A stretch of DNA of 64,000 nucleotides from Bacteroidia bacterium (GTDB lineage: Bacteria; Bacteroidota; Bacteroidia; 2-12-FULL-35-15). Where the stretch lies: NCBI GenBank assembly GCA_020051175.1, contig JAGVJJ010000013.1, positions 34,063-98,062 on the forward strand. The letters are read 5' to 3'. The position numbers and the translations under genes were made by a program. Below the pieces are notes generated by a model that made no database searches, was not told the DNA's origin, and was given only the letters and a program-made list of their open reading frames with translations. Shown one piece after another: positions 15,939-25,754 of this stretch. Position 1 is the stretch's first letter; each line of letters opens with the position of its first letter.

Positions 15939-16991
15939 ATGGAATTCAACGACATTATATCAGAATTAAAAAAGAAAGTTTACCGCCAGGTGTATTTCCT
16001 TATGGGTGAGGAACCCTATTTTATTGATATGATCTCTGATTATATTGAACAGAATGTACTGGACGAATCGGAAAAAGAGTTCAATCAAACTGTCCTTTAT
16101 GGGCGTGACATCAGTGCTGCAGACGTAATTGCTGCTGCCAAGCGTTTCCCGATGATGAGTGAATACCAGGTGATTATTGTGAAAGAGGCGCAAAACATCC
16201 GGGATTTGGTAGGACGTGACAAAGAAGGTGGTGAAAAAGAAAAATCAAAAGAAAAAGCCAAACATCCTTTTGAAGCCTATGTTGAGAATCCTCAGAAATC
16301 AACCATACTGGTTATTTGCTACAAATACAAAACAATTGACAAACGAACCAGCACTGCAAAGGCAATTGATAAAAATGCGGTACTGTTTGATTCAAAAAAA
16401 ATATACGACAATAAAGTTCCTGACTGGATTAATAATTACCTGAAAGGAAAAGAATATCAGATAAGCCCTAAAGCAAGCGCTTTGCTTACCGAATACCTCG
16501 GTACCAATCTCAGCAAAATATCCAATGAGCTGGATAAACTGATGATTAACCTGCCACCAAAGTCGGAAATTACTATAGAGCACATCCAGACCAACATTGG
16601 AATTAGCAAGGATTATAACGTATTCGAACTGCAAACAGCTATCGGAAAAAAAGAAGTGCTAAAGGCGAACCGTATCATCAACTACTTCGCTGCAAATGAA
16701 AAAGACCACCCGATGGTAATGACTATTTCGTCACTTTACGGGTACTTCTGTAAACTATTATCTTACCAGTTCTTAACGGATAAGTCTCAAAAGAATGCTG
16801 CTTCGGAATTAGGTGTACATCCTTTTTTTGTTGGTGATTACGAACGTGCTGCTAAAAACTTTTCCATAGGAAAACTTAAAGCCATCTTTGGTTACCTGCG
16901 TGAATATGACTTAAAATCCAAAGGGGTTGACAGGGGCTCTGCTACAGAAGGGGAATTGCTAAAAGAGCTCGTATTCAAGATATTACACTAA
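15939..16991 (+). CDS. holA: DNA polymerase III subunit delta
   Basis: A 350-residue clamp-loader subunit. The ATG at 15939 is used; a TTG three codons before is less likely. N-terminal domain with YFLMGEEPYFIDMISDYIE, then RDISAADVIAAAKRFPMMSEYQVIIVKEAQNI, typical of HolA. The lysine-rich insert (EKEKSKEKAKHPFE) is a loop seen in many Bacteroidota copies. The middle part has LTEYLGTNLSKISNELDKL and the C-terminal collar domain has NYFAANEKDHPMVMTISSLYGYF. It opens the sliding clamp during replication. Sequence is intact. Confidence 0.92.
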   Translation: MEFNDIISELKKKVYRQVYFLMGEEPYFIDMISDYIEQNVLDESEKEFNQTVLYGRDISAADVIAAAKRFPMMSEYQVIIVKEAQNIRDLVGRDKEGGEKEKSKEKAKHPFEAYVENPQKSTILVICYKYKTIDKRTSTAKAIDKNAVLFDSKKIYDNKVPDWINNYLKGKEYQISPKASALLTEYLGTNLSKISNELDKLMINLPPKSEITIEHIQTNIGISKDYNVFELQTAIGKKEVLKANRIINYFAANEKDHPMVMTISSLYGYFCKLLSYQFLTDKSQKNAASELGVHPFFVGDYERAAKNFSIGKLKAIFGYLREYDLKSKGVDRGSATEGELLKELVFKILH

Positions 16992-17074
16992 TATCGCCTA
17001 TTCCTAATACTGTTCTCTTTGGGTCGAAAATTATTTGGCAAATTGTTAAATTTTCAAAAAATACCATCTTACGG

Positions 17075-17104
17075 TTAAACGTATGTTTGAATACAATACA
17101 TTTG
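17075..17104 (+). promoter_or_regulatory. Probable promoter of the RND efflux region
   Basis: TACATTTG at 17097-17104 matches the -7 consensus TAnnTTTG, with TTA at 17075-17077 as a weak -33 box and a 19-base spacer. A second -7-like box (TATGTTTG, 17082-17089) lies just upstream without a clear -33. The ATG of the small gene is at 17125. Confidence 0.6.
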
Positions 17105-17124
17105 CTTAAACCATTTTGCCGGGT

Positions 17125-17541
17125 ATGTTAAGGAAAATTGCACCTTATACTAAACTTTTACCAGCCTACCTATCAGCACTAATTCTGCTGTTTTCACTGG
17201 CTTATATATATACCGGCCAAACTAATCTATCAAAAAACACCCGCTCTCTTTTAAAGCCTGAAAGCCAAAAAGGCAGCGATATTAATAATTCATTCTTTAC
17301 TGAGAAGAAAGGCAAATCCGCCCTACCCCAAGAATTGCCTTTAACTATTGAAGAACAGGAAGAAGACACAGATGACGATAAAAATGACGAAGCGATAACA
17401 CTGGGCTGGAATTCTAACGGACAAAAATATATACCGCAACTTTCCACAATCGTATACTTTAACAACTTCACCGATTGTCCACAGCCCTTATCTATACCGT
17501 TGTACATCTTATTCCATTCCTGGAAGAATTTTTTAAATTAA
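17125..17541 (+). CDS. Small single-span membrane protein, unknown
   Basis: A 138-residue protein from the ATG at 17125 (a TTG three codons earlier is possible). One transmembrane helix near residues 11-30 (LLPAYLSALILLFSLAYIY), then a polar stretch with an acidic patch (EEQEEDTDDDKNDE, about 80-93) and a C-terminal segment with NNFTDCPQPLSIPLYILFHSW. No family is recognised. It lies directly downstream of a promoter and 91 bases upstream of the efflux adaptor gene on the same strand, so it may be the first gene of that operon. Whether it takes part in efflux is unknown. Confidence 0.55.
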   Translation: MLRKIAPYTKLLPAYLSALILLFSLAYIYTGQTNLSKNTRSLLKPESQKGSDINNSFFTEKKGKSALPQELPLTIEEQEEDTDDDKNDEAITLGWNSNGQKYIPQLSTIVYFNNFTDCPQPLSIPLYILFHSWKNFLN

Positions 17542-17632
17542 TTTATTTTCCCATAAAGTAACCCACTTTAAAATTACATTGCCGCAACCCAGCGGCACTT
17601 CCAACATTTTATCAATTTTTAAAATCAGGATA

Positions 17633-18715
17633 ATGAAAAAATTATCAAGCGCCATTTATTTGGCTTTAGTGTTATTCACAACCAGCTGTCATCACGAAGA
17701 AGAAGCAAGGGATATGGAAACACAGTATATTGTTACCAGTCCTTTGAAAAAAGACACCCTTATCAACAAGGAGTATGTGTGCCAAATCCGCTCAATACAG
17801 CACATCGATCTGAGAGCCTTGGAAAAAGGTTATTTGCAAAACATTTATATAGATGAAGGACAGTTCGTCAACGAAGGGCAACTCCTGTTTCAAATCAGGC
17901 CACAAATATACCAGGCTGAACTGCAAAGAGCCCAAGCCGAAACCAGCTTTGCCGAAATCGAATACCAGAATACCAAATCACTTGCCGATAGTAACATTGT
18001 ATCAAAAAATGAGCTTGCTCTAGCAAAAGCCAAACTTGATAAAGCCAAAGCCGAATCAGCCTTGGCCCAGGCCCATCTTGGTTTTACTGAAATAAAGGCC
18101 CCTTTTGATGGCATTATTGACCGCTTTCAGGTGCGTTTGGGAAGTCTGCTCGATGAGGGTGAATTACTTACTTCTCTCTCTGACAACCGCAAAATGTGGG
18201 TTTATTTCAATGTTCCAGAATCGGAGTATCTGGATTATATGAGCAAATCAAAATCCGACAGCCTTTTGAAAGTTAGGCTCAATATGGCAAACAACCAACC
18301 ATTCGAATTCCCCGGAATAGTAGAAACTATTGAAGCCGATTTTAATAATGAAACAGGGAATATTGCATTCAGAGCAACCTTTCCGAATCCTAAACGATTG
18401 TTACGTCATGGAGAAACTGGCAACATACAAATAAATGTGCCTTTCAAGAATGCAATAATCATACCTCAGAAAGCCACCTATGAAGTTTTAGAGAAGCGAT
18501 ATGTTTTTGTTGTTGACAAGAACAATGTGGTTCATTCCCGGGAAATTACAATCGGCTCCGAGCTCCCAGATTTATATATCGTAAAGGAAGGTTTATCTGA
18601 AAATGATAAAATACTTCTTGAAGGAATACGCAAAGTGAAGGACAATGATAAGATAAACTATACATACGAAGCTCCCAACACGGTGTTGCCGAAATTAAAA
18701 GTGTATGTTGAATAA
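17633..18715 (+). CDS. RND efflux periplasmic adaptor (membrane fusion lipoprotein)
   Basis: A 360-residue protein. The start is at 17633, where a lipoprotein signal begins (MKKLSSAIYLALVLFTTSC, lipid Cys at residue 19). The body has a biotinyl-lipoyl half-motif (LRALEKGYLQNIYIDEGQFVNEGQ), a helical hairpin of coiled-coil type (QAETSFAEIEYQNTKSLADSN...LALAKAKLDKAKAES), the second half-motif (FTEIKAPFDGIIDRF), then beta-barrel and membrane-proximal domains. It links the inner-membrane pump encoded 23 bases downstream to the TolC-like channel. Typical AcrA/MexA family member; substrate unknown. Confidence 0.93.
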   Translation: MKKLSSAIYLALVLFTTSCHHEEEARDMETQYIVTSPLKKDTLINKEYVCQIRSIQHIDLRALEKGYLQNIYIDEGQFVNEGQLLFQIRPQIYQAELQRAQAETSFAEIEYQNTKSLADSNIVSKNELALAKAKLDKAKAESALAQAHLGFTEIKAPFDGIIDRFQVRLGSLLDEGELLTSLSDNRKMWVYFNVPESEYLDYMSKSKSDSLLKVRLNMANNQPFEFPGIVETIEADFNNETGNIAFRATFPNPKRLLRHGETGNIQINVPFKNAIIIPQKATYEVLEKRYVFVVDKNNVVHSREITIGSELPDLYIVKEGLSENDKILLEGIRKVKDNDKINYTYEAPNTVLPKLKVYVE

Positions 18716-18738
18716 TATAATTATTTAAACCAAAGAAA

Positions 18739-21700
18739 ATGTTCAATAAATTTATTCAAAGGCCAGTACTTTCAATAGTAATATCGCTTGTTATTCTATT
18801 TATAGGCGGACTGGCTATTAAAACATTACCCACCTCTCAATTCCCTGAGGTGGCACCACCAGTAGTTATGGTGAGCGCATCTTACCCGGGAGCAAGTGCC
18901 AAGTCGCTTGCTGAGTCGGTAATCATTCCCTTGGAGCAATCCATTAACGGAGCATGGGGCATGAGGTATATGACATCTGATGCTACAAGTGCAGGCGAGG
19001 CCAACATCCAGGTTGTATTTAATCCGGGTACTGACATCAACCAGGCGTTGGTGCAGGTTTCAAACCGTGTGCAGCAGGTGACCAACAGGCTGCCGATATT
19101 GGTACAAAGAGAAGGAGTGGTAATCACTCCGGTAATCCCCAGTATGCTCATGTATGTCAACCTGTACAGTGAGGATAAAAATGCAAATATGAAATACCTG
19201 TTTAATTATGCAGGTGTGAACATGGTGCCGGAACTTCAGCGTATCAATGGTATTGGGCAGGTGCGTATTTTGGGCAGCCGCCAATACGCGATGCGCGTGT
19301 GGCTAAATCCGGATCGTATGCGCGCATATAACGTTTCACCTGACGAAGTGATGGAAGCGCTGGACGACCAGAGTATCATCGGTAAAGCAGGAAGGATAGG
19401 AAGAGGCGATGGTAAGCAAGCCGAAGCACTTGAATATGTATTGACATATTCTGACCGTTATAACGAGCCGGAACAGTACGGAAATGTTATTATCCGCTCC
19501 AATCCAAACGGTGAAATCCTTCGATTGAAAGATATAGCAACAGTTTCGCTGGGTAGTGAATATTATGATATTTATTCCAGCATGAACGGACACCCTTCTG
19601 CTGCTATGGTATTAAAGCAGACATACGGTAGTAATGCGAGCGAGGTCATAAAAAATGTAAAGGTGGAATTGGAAAAATTGAAAAAATCTTTTCCACCTGG
19701 TATGGAATATGAGATCAGTTATGATGTATCTAATTTCCTTGATGCTTCCATTGAAAATGTGGTTCATACACTCAGAGATGCATTCATACTTGTTGCGCTT
19801 GTTGTATTTATTTTCCTTGGCGATTGGCGCTCAACCCTTATTCCAACCCTTGCTGTACCAGTTTCTCTAATTGGTACATTCTTTTTCATGCAAATGTTCG
19901 GGCTTACCATTAACATGGTTACCCTGTTTTCGCTTGTACTTGCTATTGGAATTGTGGTAGACAATGCCATTGTGGTTGTTGAGGCCGTCCATGCCAAGAT
20001 GGAGCACGAGCGCCTATCGCCTTTTAGTGCAGTTAAAGAAGTTATCAAGGAGATCAGCGGAGCCGTTATTGCCATTACCCTGGTTATGGTATCCGTGTTC
20101 GTCCCGGTATCATTCATGTCCGGGCCCGTAGGTACATTTTACCGGCAGTTCTCCATTACAATGGCAGCATCCATCGTACTTTCGGGTGTGGTGGCGCTTA
20201 CTGTAACCCCGGTTTTATGTGCTATGATTTTAAAAAACAATCATGGAAAGCCAAAAAAACGAACCTTAATGAATAAATTCCTTGATAGCTTTAACCGTGG
20301 ATTTGAGCGCGTTACCGACAAGTACGTTTGGATATTGCGCCTGATCGCACACAGAAAACTGGCTACAATTATTATGTTCTTTGCCTTTGCAGCAGGTATT
20401 TTTTTAATAAGCAACAATTTGCCTTCAGGATTTATTCCCAGTGAAGACCAGGGGATGCTCTATGCCATCATTCAGACACCACCGGGTTCAACACTTGAAA
20501 GAACAAATGATTTATCCAATAAGCTGGTTGAGATCATCAATTCCGTGGAGGGCGTAAAATCTGTATCCTCAATCGCAGGTTATGAGGTACTTACTGAAGG
20601 CCGTGGCTCCAATGCGGGTACGTGCCTGATTAACCTCGAATCATGGTCAAAAAGAAAGCACAGTGTTGCAGAAATCATTGAAGAGCTCGAAGAAAAATCG
20701 AAAGAAATCCCGGGAGCAACAATTGAGTTTTTTGATCCACCTGCGGTACCAGGGTTTGGGGCTGCCGGTGGTTTTGCATTGCAGCTGCTTGATAAAACAA
20801 ATTCCGGTGACCTTAAACAGCTGGAAAAAGTTACCAATGATTTCATGAACGACTTAAAAAAACGTAAAGAGCTTACCGGTTTATTTACATTTTTCAGTGC
20901 CAACTATCCACAGTATGAAATAGAATTTGATAACCAAGCCGCCATGCAGAAAGGTGTGACCATTGGAAATGCCATGAACACCCTTTCTATTTTTGTAGGT
21001 AGCACCTATGAGCTTGGCTTTATTAAATATCAGCGCTTTTTTAAAGTCTTTGTTCAGGCAGCTCCTGAGTACAGAAAGCTACCATCAGACATTATGAATT
21101 TGTATGTAAAAAACGACCGTGATGAGATGGTTCCCTTTTCGGCATTCATGAAAATGACAAAGAAGCAGGGAGCCAATGAGATTAACCGTTACAACATGTA
21201 CAATACTGCCGGTATAAGGGGCGGACCCGCAAAAGGCTATAGTAGCGGAGAAGCCATTAAAGCAGTTCAGGAAGTTGCTAAAAATCTGCCTCACGGTTTT
21301 GATATTGACTGGGCAGCACTTTCATACGATGAAACAAAGCGTGGCAATGAAGCCATCTATATTTTCATTATCGTACTGGTGTTTGTATACTTTGTTCTTG
21401 CTGCACAATACGAAAGTTTTATTATACCTCTTTCGGTTATTTTCTCTCTTCCGGCTGGTGTTTTCGGGTCCTTCCTGCTGATAAAAGCAATGGGGCTTGC
21501 AAATGATATTTATGCTCAGGTAGGCATGGTAATGCTAGTGGGACTCCTCGGCAAAAATGCCGTGCTGATTGTAGAGTTTGCCGTTCAGAAGCATCGTCAG
21601 GGAGCTACTGTATTGGAAGCTGCTATAGAAGGCGCAAAGGTGCGCTTCAGACCTATCTTAATGACTTCATTCGCTTTTATTGCAGGCCTGATTCCATTAG

Positions 21701-21966
21701 TTGCAGCTCACGGTGCGGGTGCAATCGGCAACCGCACCATTGGCTCATCTGCTTTGGGAGGAATGTTTTTCGGAACTGTTTTCGGAGTAATTGTTGTTCC
21801 TGGCCTTTATTATGTATTTGGTACCTGGGCGGCAGGTAGAAAATTAATTCGGAACGAAGACGAAAATCCACTAAGTGAAGATTTTGTTGAAGACAGATCT
21901 GAGCAATCCATGATTAAAAAAATTATTAAAAAAATTGGCAAAAAAAATGTTGGTAAAAACAATTAA
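18739..21966 (+). CDS. RND multidrug efflux transporter, HAE1 family (AcrB-like)
   Basis: A 1075-residue inner-membrane proton-drug antiporter of full length. Start FNKFIQRPVLSIVISLVILFIGG; porter domain motifs SYPGASAKSLAESV and GQVRILG; the proton-relay helix TM4 with LVLAIGIVVDNAIVVVEAV (two Asp in GIVVDNA context) around 405-425; second half PSGFIPSEDQGMLY, and TM10 with VGLLGKNAVLIVEFA around 935-950. The C-terminus is a charged tail (NPLSEDFVEDRSEQ) ending in Lys-rich residues. It overlaps the outer-membrane factor gene by 20 bases. Exports hydrophobic compounds with the adjacent adaptor and channel; specificity cannot be read here. Confidence 0.95.
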   Translation: MFNKFIQRPVLSIVISLVILFIGGLAIKTLPTSQFPEVAPPVVMVSASYPGASAKSLAESVIIPLEQSINGAWGMRYMTSDATSAGEANIQVVFNPGTDINQALVQVSNRVQQVTNRLPILVQREGVVITPVIPSMLMYVNLYSEDKNANMKYLFNYAGVNMVPELQRINGIGQVRILGSRQYAMRVWLNPDRMRAYNVSPDEVMEALDDQSIIGKAGRIGRGDGKQAEALEYVLTYSDRYNEPEQYGNVIIRSNPNGEILRLKDIATVSLGSEYYDIYSSMNGHPSAAMVLKQTYGSNASEVIKNVKVELEKLKKSFPPGMEYEISYDVSNFLDASIENVVHTLRDAFILVALVVFIFLGDWRSTLIPTLAVPVSLIGTFFFMQMFGLTINMVTLFSLVLAIGIVVDNAIVVVEAVHAKMEHERLSPFSAVKEVIKEISGAVIAITLVMVSVFVPVSFMSGPVGTFYRQFSITMAASIVLSGVVALTVTPVLCAMILKNNHGKPKKRTLMNKFLDSFNRGFERVTDKYVWILRLIAHRKLATIIMFFAFAAGIFLISNNLPSGFIPSEDQGMLYAIIQTPPGSTLERTNDLSNKLVEIINSVEGVKSVSSIAGYEVLTEGRGSNAGTCLINLESWSKRKHSVAEIIEELEEKSKEIPGATIEFFDPPAVPGFGAAGGFALQLLDKTNSGDLKQLEKVTNDFMNDLKKRKELTGLFTFFSANYPQYEIEFDNQAAMQKGVTIGNAMNTLSIFVGSTYELGFIKYQRFFKVFVQAAPEYRKLPSDIMNLYVKNDRDEMVPFSAFMKMTKKQGANEINRYNMYNTAGIRGGPAKGYSSGEAIKAVQEVAKNLPHGFDIDWAALSYDETKRGNEAIYIFIIVLVFVYFVLAAQYESFIIPLSVIFSLPAGVFGSFLLIKAMGLANDIYAQVGMVMLVGLLGKNAVLIVEFAVQKHRQGATVLEAAIEGAKVRFRPILMTSFAFIAGLIPLVAAHGAGAIGNRTIGSSALGGMFFGTVFGVIVVPGLYYVFGTWAAGRKLIRNEDENPLSEDFVEDRSEQSMIKKIIKKIGKKNVGKNN

Positions 21967-23377
21967 TAAAAGTTTGTTTTTGGGTTTACTTATTGCGGCC
22001 TTATGGGGTTGTAATCTGCCTCAGAACGCAATAAAAACTGAAAACAAAGTTGTTCCTGCGAGTTTTAGAAATTCGAAGGATTCAATAAATAGTGCTTTCA
22101 TGAGCTGGAAAGAATACTTTTCTGACCCAAACCTGATTGCGCTGATAGATACAGCGCTGCAAAACAACCAGGAGCTGAATATAACACTACAGGAAATTGA
22201 GATCAGTAAAAATGAAATCAGGACCCGCAAAGGGGAGTACTTGCCTTTTCTTGGTTTAAAGGCAGGCACAGAAGTAGATAAAACAGGGAGATATACACGT
22301 AACGGTGCGGTGGAACACAATCTTGAAATTAAGCCCGGAACAGAGTTTCCTGAACCCTTACCTGACTTTTTGTTTGGCGCCAGCGCTACCTGGGAAGTGG
22401 ATATCTGGAAAAAGTTACGCAATGCAAAGCAAGCTGCGGTATCAAGATATTTATCAAGCGTAGAGGGAAAAAAATTTATGGTAACAAAACTGGTTGCTGA
22501 AATCGCAGACTCATACTACGAATTGATGGCACTGGATAATTTATTGGAAATTATCAATAAAAATATCGAAATACAATCCAATGCATTAAAGGTTGTGAAA
22601 ATGCAAAAAGATGCAGCTAAAGTTACTCAGCTGGCAGTAAACCGGTTTGAGGCCCAACTATTAAATACCCAGAATCTCCAGTTCGATATTAAACAAAAAA
22701 TTACGGAAACAGAAAATCGCATCAATTTTCTTACAGGCAGGTTTACAAAAACCATTCCCCGGGATTCGGATGCCTTCAACAATTTGACTGTAAATCCAAT
22801 ACAGGAAGGAATACCCTCTCAACTGCTTTCTAACCGGCCCGACATACGACAGGCAGAATTTAAACTGGCTGCGGCCAAATTAGATGTGCATGTTGCAAGA
22901 GCCAATTTTTATCCATCCCTTGGTATATCAGCAAATGTGGGATTCCAGGCCTTCAACCCGGCTTTCCTGGTAAATCCTCAATCCGTGTTGTATAATCTGG
23001 CAGGAGATCTAGTGGCTCCTCTTATTAACAGAAATGCAATTCAGGCGGCTTACAGCACTTCTAAGGCCCAGCAAATTCAGGCGGTTTACAGCTACGAACA
23101 AACTATTCTTAACGCGTACGTGGATGTACTTAATCAGTTGGCAAAGCTGGATAATTTTTCCGAAAGCTATAAAACAAAGTCAAAGCAGGTAGAAATACTT
23201 ATGCAGTCTATTGGAATTGCGAATAATCTCTTTAATTCGGCCAGAGCTGATTATGCGGAAGTACTACTTACACAGCGTGAGGCGCTTGAAGCAAAAATGG
23301 AGCTGATTGATATAAAGTTAAAACAAATGAATGCCAAAGTGAATATATACAGGGCTCTAGGAGGAGGTTGGAAATAA
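21947..23377 (+). CDS. TolC-family outer-membrane channel lipoprotein (NodT type)
   Basis: From the ATG at 21947 the protein has 476 residues and a lipoprotein signal (SLFLGLLIAALWGC, lipid Cys). Two outer-membrane-efflux repeats follow, each with a long helix pair: DPNLIALIDTALQNNQELNITLQEI at the N-side and SNRPDIRQAEFKLAAAKLDVHVARANFYPSLGISANVG in the second half, the classic NodT signature. It forms the outer-membrane exit duct of the RND system. The start overlaps the pump gene by 20 bases. An earlier TTG (21935) would break the signal peptide context and was rejected. Confidence 0.93.
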   Translation: MLVKTINKSLFLGLLIAALWGCNLPQNAIKTENKVVPASFRNSKDSINSAFMSWKEYFSDPNLIALIDTALQNNQELNITLQEIEISKNEIRTRKGEYLPFLGLKAGTEVDKTGRYTRNGAVEHNLEIKPGTEFPEPLPDFLFGASATWEVDIWKKLRNAKQAAVSRYLSSVEGKKFMVTKLVAEIADSYYELMALDNLLEIINKNIEIQSNALKVVKMQKDAAKVTQLAVNRFEAQLLNTQNLQFDIKQKITETENRINFLTGRFTKTIPRDSDAFNNLTVNPIQEGIPSQLLSNRPDIRQAEFKLAAAKLDVHVARANFYPSLGISANVGFQAFNPAFLVNPQSVLYNLAGDLVAPLINRNAIQAAYSTSKAQQIQAVYSYEQTILNAYVDVLNQLAKLDNFSESYKTKSKQVEILMQSIGIANNLFNSARADYAEVLLTQREALEAKMELIDIKLKQMNAKVNIYRALGGGWK

Positions 23378-23469
23378 AAAATGGATATATGAGTGAGAAT
23401 CCTGTGCTTTTTTTGTGCGATGAACACAATTTCCTTTTTTAGCACAGGGTTCCTCACTCGCCATTTTTT
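23376..23469 (+). terminator. Long intergenic hairpin after the efflux operon
   Basis: An extended inverted repeat: outer arms AAAAAATGG (23376-23384) and CCATTTTTT (23461-23469), middle arms GAGTGAG and CTCACTC, inner arms CCTGTGCT and AGCACAGG. It starts over the stop codon of the channel gene and ends in a T-run, so it can act as a terminator. Its size also fits a dispersed palindromic repeat. Confidence 0.65.
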
Positions 23470-23561
23470 AATTAAGGTTCTGCTGATTATCCCATGCATT
23501 TCAAAATGATGAAAATAAATTTCGTTCCATCATTACATTTATATTTTAGCCCCAGAATCAG

Positions 23562-23569
23562 TACCTTTG
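23562..23569 (+). promoter_or_regulatory. -7 box of the porin gene
   Basis: TACCTTTG matches TAnnTTTG and lies 25 bases before the ATG at 23595. No clear TTG -33 box is at the right distance, only TTTA at 23544-23547. Confidence 0.5.
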
Positions 23570-23594
23570 TGAGCAATAAAAAACAAAGGAATTT

Positions 23595-24956
23595 ATGAGA
23601 GCGAGAATATATTTTATTTTTCTGTTATGTTGCACGAAGCTATCCATTATCACTTATGCACAAACACACACAGACACAATCATCTCCCCCAAGAAAATCA
23701 CCAAAGCCCCTAAAGAACTTAAATTCTCATTCAACGAAGAAGGTTCACATTATGTGAAATTTACGTTCTTAAACCAGATTTGGGCACGCTACAATGAAAG
23801 TAATCCGGGAACAACAGTTTTTGGAACAGCAAAAGATAAAACCTACGATATAGGGTTGAGGCGTACACGTTTTCAACTGTTCGGACAAATCTCTGATCGT
23901 GTATTTTTTTATACCCAATTCGGTATAAATAATTTCGGATACAACTCTGCCAGAAAACCGGGATTATTTATCCATGATGGAATTGCGGAATACAAAGTGG
24001 CTAAAAATTATTTATCAATGGGGGCCGGATTAACCGGTTGGAGCGGGCTTTCAAGATATGCTTCACCTTCAGCAGGAACCATCATGGCGATAGATGCTCC
24101 GCTTTACCAGCAATCATCCAATGATGTAACCGACCAGTTTTTAAGAAAGTTAAGCATTTATGCAAAAGGAAAGTTAGGAAGGCTTGATTACCGGATTATA
24201 GTATCGGATCCAATGTCATTACAAAACTCAACAGCCCAAAGCACTGCAATCGGGTCGAATGCTGCTTTTTCGGCTGAACCCGGAAAAGCCCAGTTACAGG
24301 GCTATTTCATGTATCAGTTTCTGGACAAGGAAGCTAACCTTACACCCTACACCGTTGGCTCTTATTTAGGCGATAAGCGTGTATTTAATATTGGGGGTGG
24401 TTTCATTTCACAACAGGATGCAATGTGGCGCCTATCCGATTCAGGAATAGATACATTGAGAAGCAACTTGCAACTGCTTGCCATAGATGTGTTTTATGAT
24501 GTACCATTGAATACTGAAAAAGGAAACGCTCTTACAGCCTATGCCTCTTTCAGCTCAAATGATTATGGAAAAAATTATGTACGTAATCTTGGTGTGATGA
24601 ACCCTGCAACTGCCGTAAATGCGGGCGGAAGCTTCAATGGCACCGGAAACGCCTTCCCGATGTATGGTACAGGCACAACGGCTTATGCACAGATAGGATA
24701 CAAATTTAAAAATGGTTTATTGGGCAACCGTGGAACGCTTCAGCCCTATGTATGCGCACAGTATTCCGACTATCAATTATTAAAAGACCCTATGCTGATG
24801 TATGAAGCAGGCATTAACTGGCTGATTGAAAGTCATCGCTCGAAAATAACACTGAATTACCAGGACAGGCCGGTGTTTAACAGGAATGCTGCAAACAATT
24901 ATGTAGTTTCAACCCGCAAAGGAATGGTTGTGATACAGTTTCAGATTATGATATAA
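23595..24956 (+). CDS. Outer-membrane porin-like protein
   Basis: A 453-residue protein with a signal peptide (about residues 1-22, ...IITYAQ). The mature protein reads as a large barrel: YVKFTFLNQIWARYNE, DIGLRRTRFQLFGQISDRVFFYTQFG, YFMYQF, FNIGGGFISQQ, ATAYAQIGYKFKNGLLG and a C-terminal strand ending VVIQFQIMI. The LRRTRFQLFGQISDR... pattern is that of the phosphate-selective porin O/P class used widely in Bacteroidota for small solutes. The natural solute is not shown by sequence. It lies between the efflux operon and an HPP membrane protein, all on the plus strand; a separate promoter box suggests its own transcript. Confidence 0.75.
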   Translation: MRARIYFIFLLCCTKLSIITYAQTHTDTIISPKKITKAPKELKFSFNEEGSHYVKFTFLNQIWARYNESNPGTTVFGTAKDKTYDIGLRRTRFQLFGQISDRVFFYTQFGINNFGYNSARKPGLFIHDGIAEYKVAKNYLSMGAGLTGWSGLSRYASPSAGTIMAIDAPLYQQSSNDVTDQFLRKLSIYAKGKLGRLDYRIIVSDPMSLQNSTAQSTAIGSNAAFSAEPGKAQLQGYFMYQFLDKEANLTPYTVGSYLGDKRVFNIGGGFISQQDAMWRLSDSGIDTLRSNLQLLAIDVFYDVPLNTEKGNALTAYASFSSNDYGKNYVRNLGVMNPATAVNAGGSFNGTGNAFPMYGTGTTAYAQIGYKFKNGLLGNRGTLQPYVCAQYSDYQLLKDPMLMYEAGINWLIESHRSKITLNYQDRPVFNRNAANNYVVSTRKGMVVIQFQIMI

Positions 24957-24964
24957 ACAAAATT

Positions 24965-24999
24965 ACCACTAAGAGCACAAGGTTCACTAAGTCTTAATG
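24965..24999. repeat. Family A repeat, truncated copy
   Basis: ACCACTAAG, a degenerate CACAAGG unit, CACTAAG, the central T and a single CTTAATG unit. It looks like a family A palindrome that lost one unit of the left arm and most of the right arm. It lies between the porin and HPP genes. Confidence 0.75.
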
Positions 25000-25041
25000 T
25001 TTTCAAGCGTTGTTAGTTGTAAAACACAATATGTATAGATA

Positions 25042-25635
25042 ATGGTAGGGAAGAAAATAAAAAGAAACCTTCGGATTTCGAGGTACGTTGTTTACAGGGA
25101 AACTTTAGTTGATTACAAGGAGCATTTCTGGTCATTTATCGGGGCTTTCGTTGGAATAGGACTGATTGCGTTTTTGCAAACCTTTTATTTAACAAGAGAA
25201 GAAAATGTGTTTCTGATTGGCTCATTTGGTGCAACCTGTGTGTTGATATACGGGGCCATTCAAAGTCCCTTAGCCCAGCCCAGAAATTTAATAGGAGGAC
25301 ATTTAGTATCGGCATTGATTGGTGTCACGGTATATAAAATAATGCCGGACATTATATGGTTAACAGCACCAATTGCTGTTGCGCTTTCTATCGTTCTAAT
25401 GCAGATAACAAAAACACTTCATCCCCCTGGAGGCGCTACAGCATTGATTGCGGTTATTGGTTCAGAAAAAGTAAAAGCTTTAGGATATTGGTATGTACTT
25501 ACGCCAGTTCTAACAGGCGCACTCATCTTGTTTATTGTCGCGTTAATTTTTAATAACATGACACCAAACAGGAAATACCCAACGAACAGCAGACTTACAC
25601 GTTTTTTTCTGAAAAAGGTTTACCGAAAAAAGTAG
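25042..25635 (+). CDS. HPP-family integral membrane protein
   Basis: A 197-residue inner-membrane protein with four to five hydrophobic helices. The family signature is clear: FLIGSFGATCVLIYGAIQSPLAQPRNLIGGHLVSALIG (about 55-90) and, further on, ITKTLHPPGGATALIAVIG with the name-giving HPP (about 130-148). HPP proteins have been linked to nitrite uptake in cyanobacteria and chloroplasts; the role in Bacteroidota is not established. It follows the porin gene by 85 bases, separated by a repeat, so a joint solute route is possible but unproven. Confidence 0.88.
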   Translation: MVGKKIKRNLRISRYVVYRETLVDYKEHFWSFIGAFVGIGLIAFLQTFYLTREENVFLIGSFGATCVLIYGAIQSPLAQPRNLIGGHLVSALIGVTVYKIMPDIIWLTAPIAVALSIVLMQITKTLHPPGGATALIAVIGSEKVKALGYWYVLTPVLTGALILFIVALIFNNMTPNRKYPTNSRLTRFFLKKVYRKK

Positions 25636-25754
25636 ATCTTTTCGTAAGCACTAAGAAAATTATTTATACACCAGCATCATTGCGATCAGATCGGGGCAAT
25701 CTAACTCCTTACGGGATTTCTGCAGCTATTCCACCTTAGCAATAACACGCTAAC

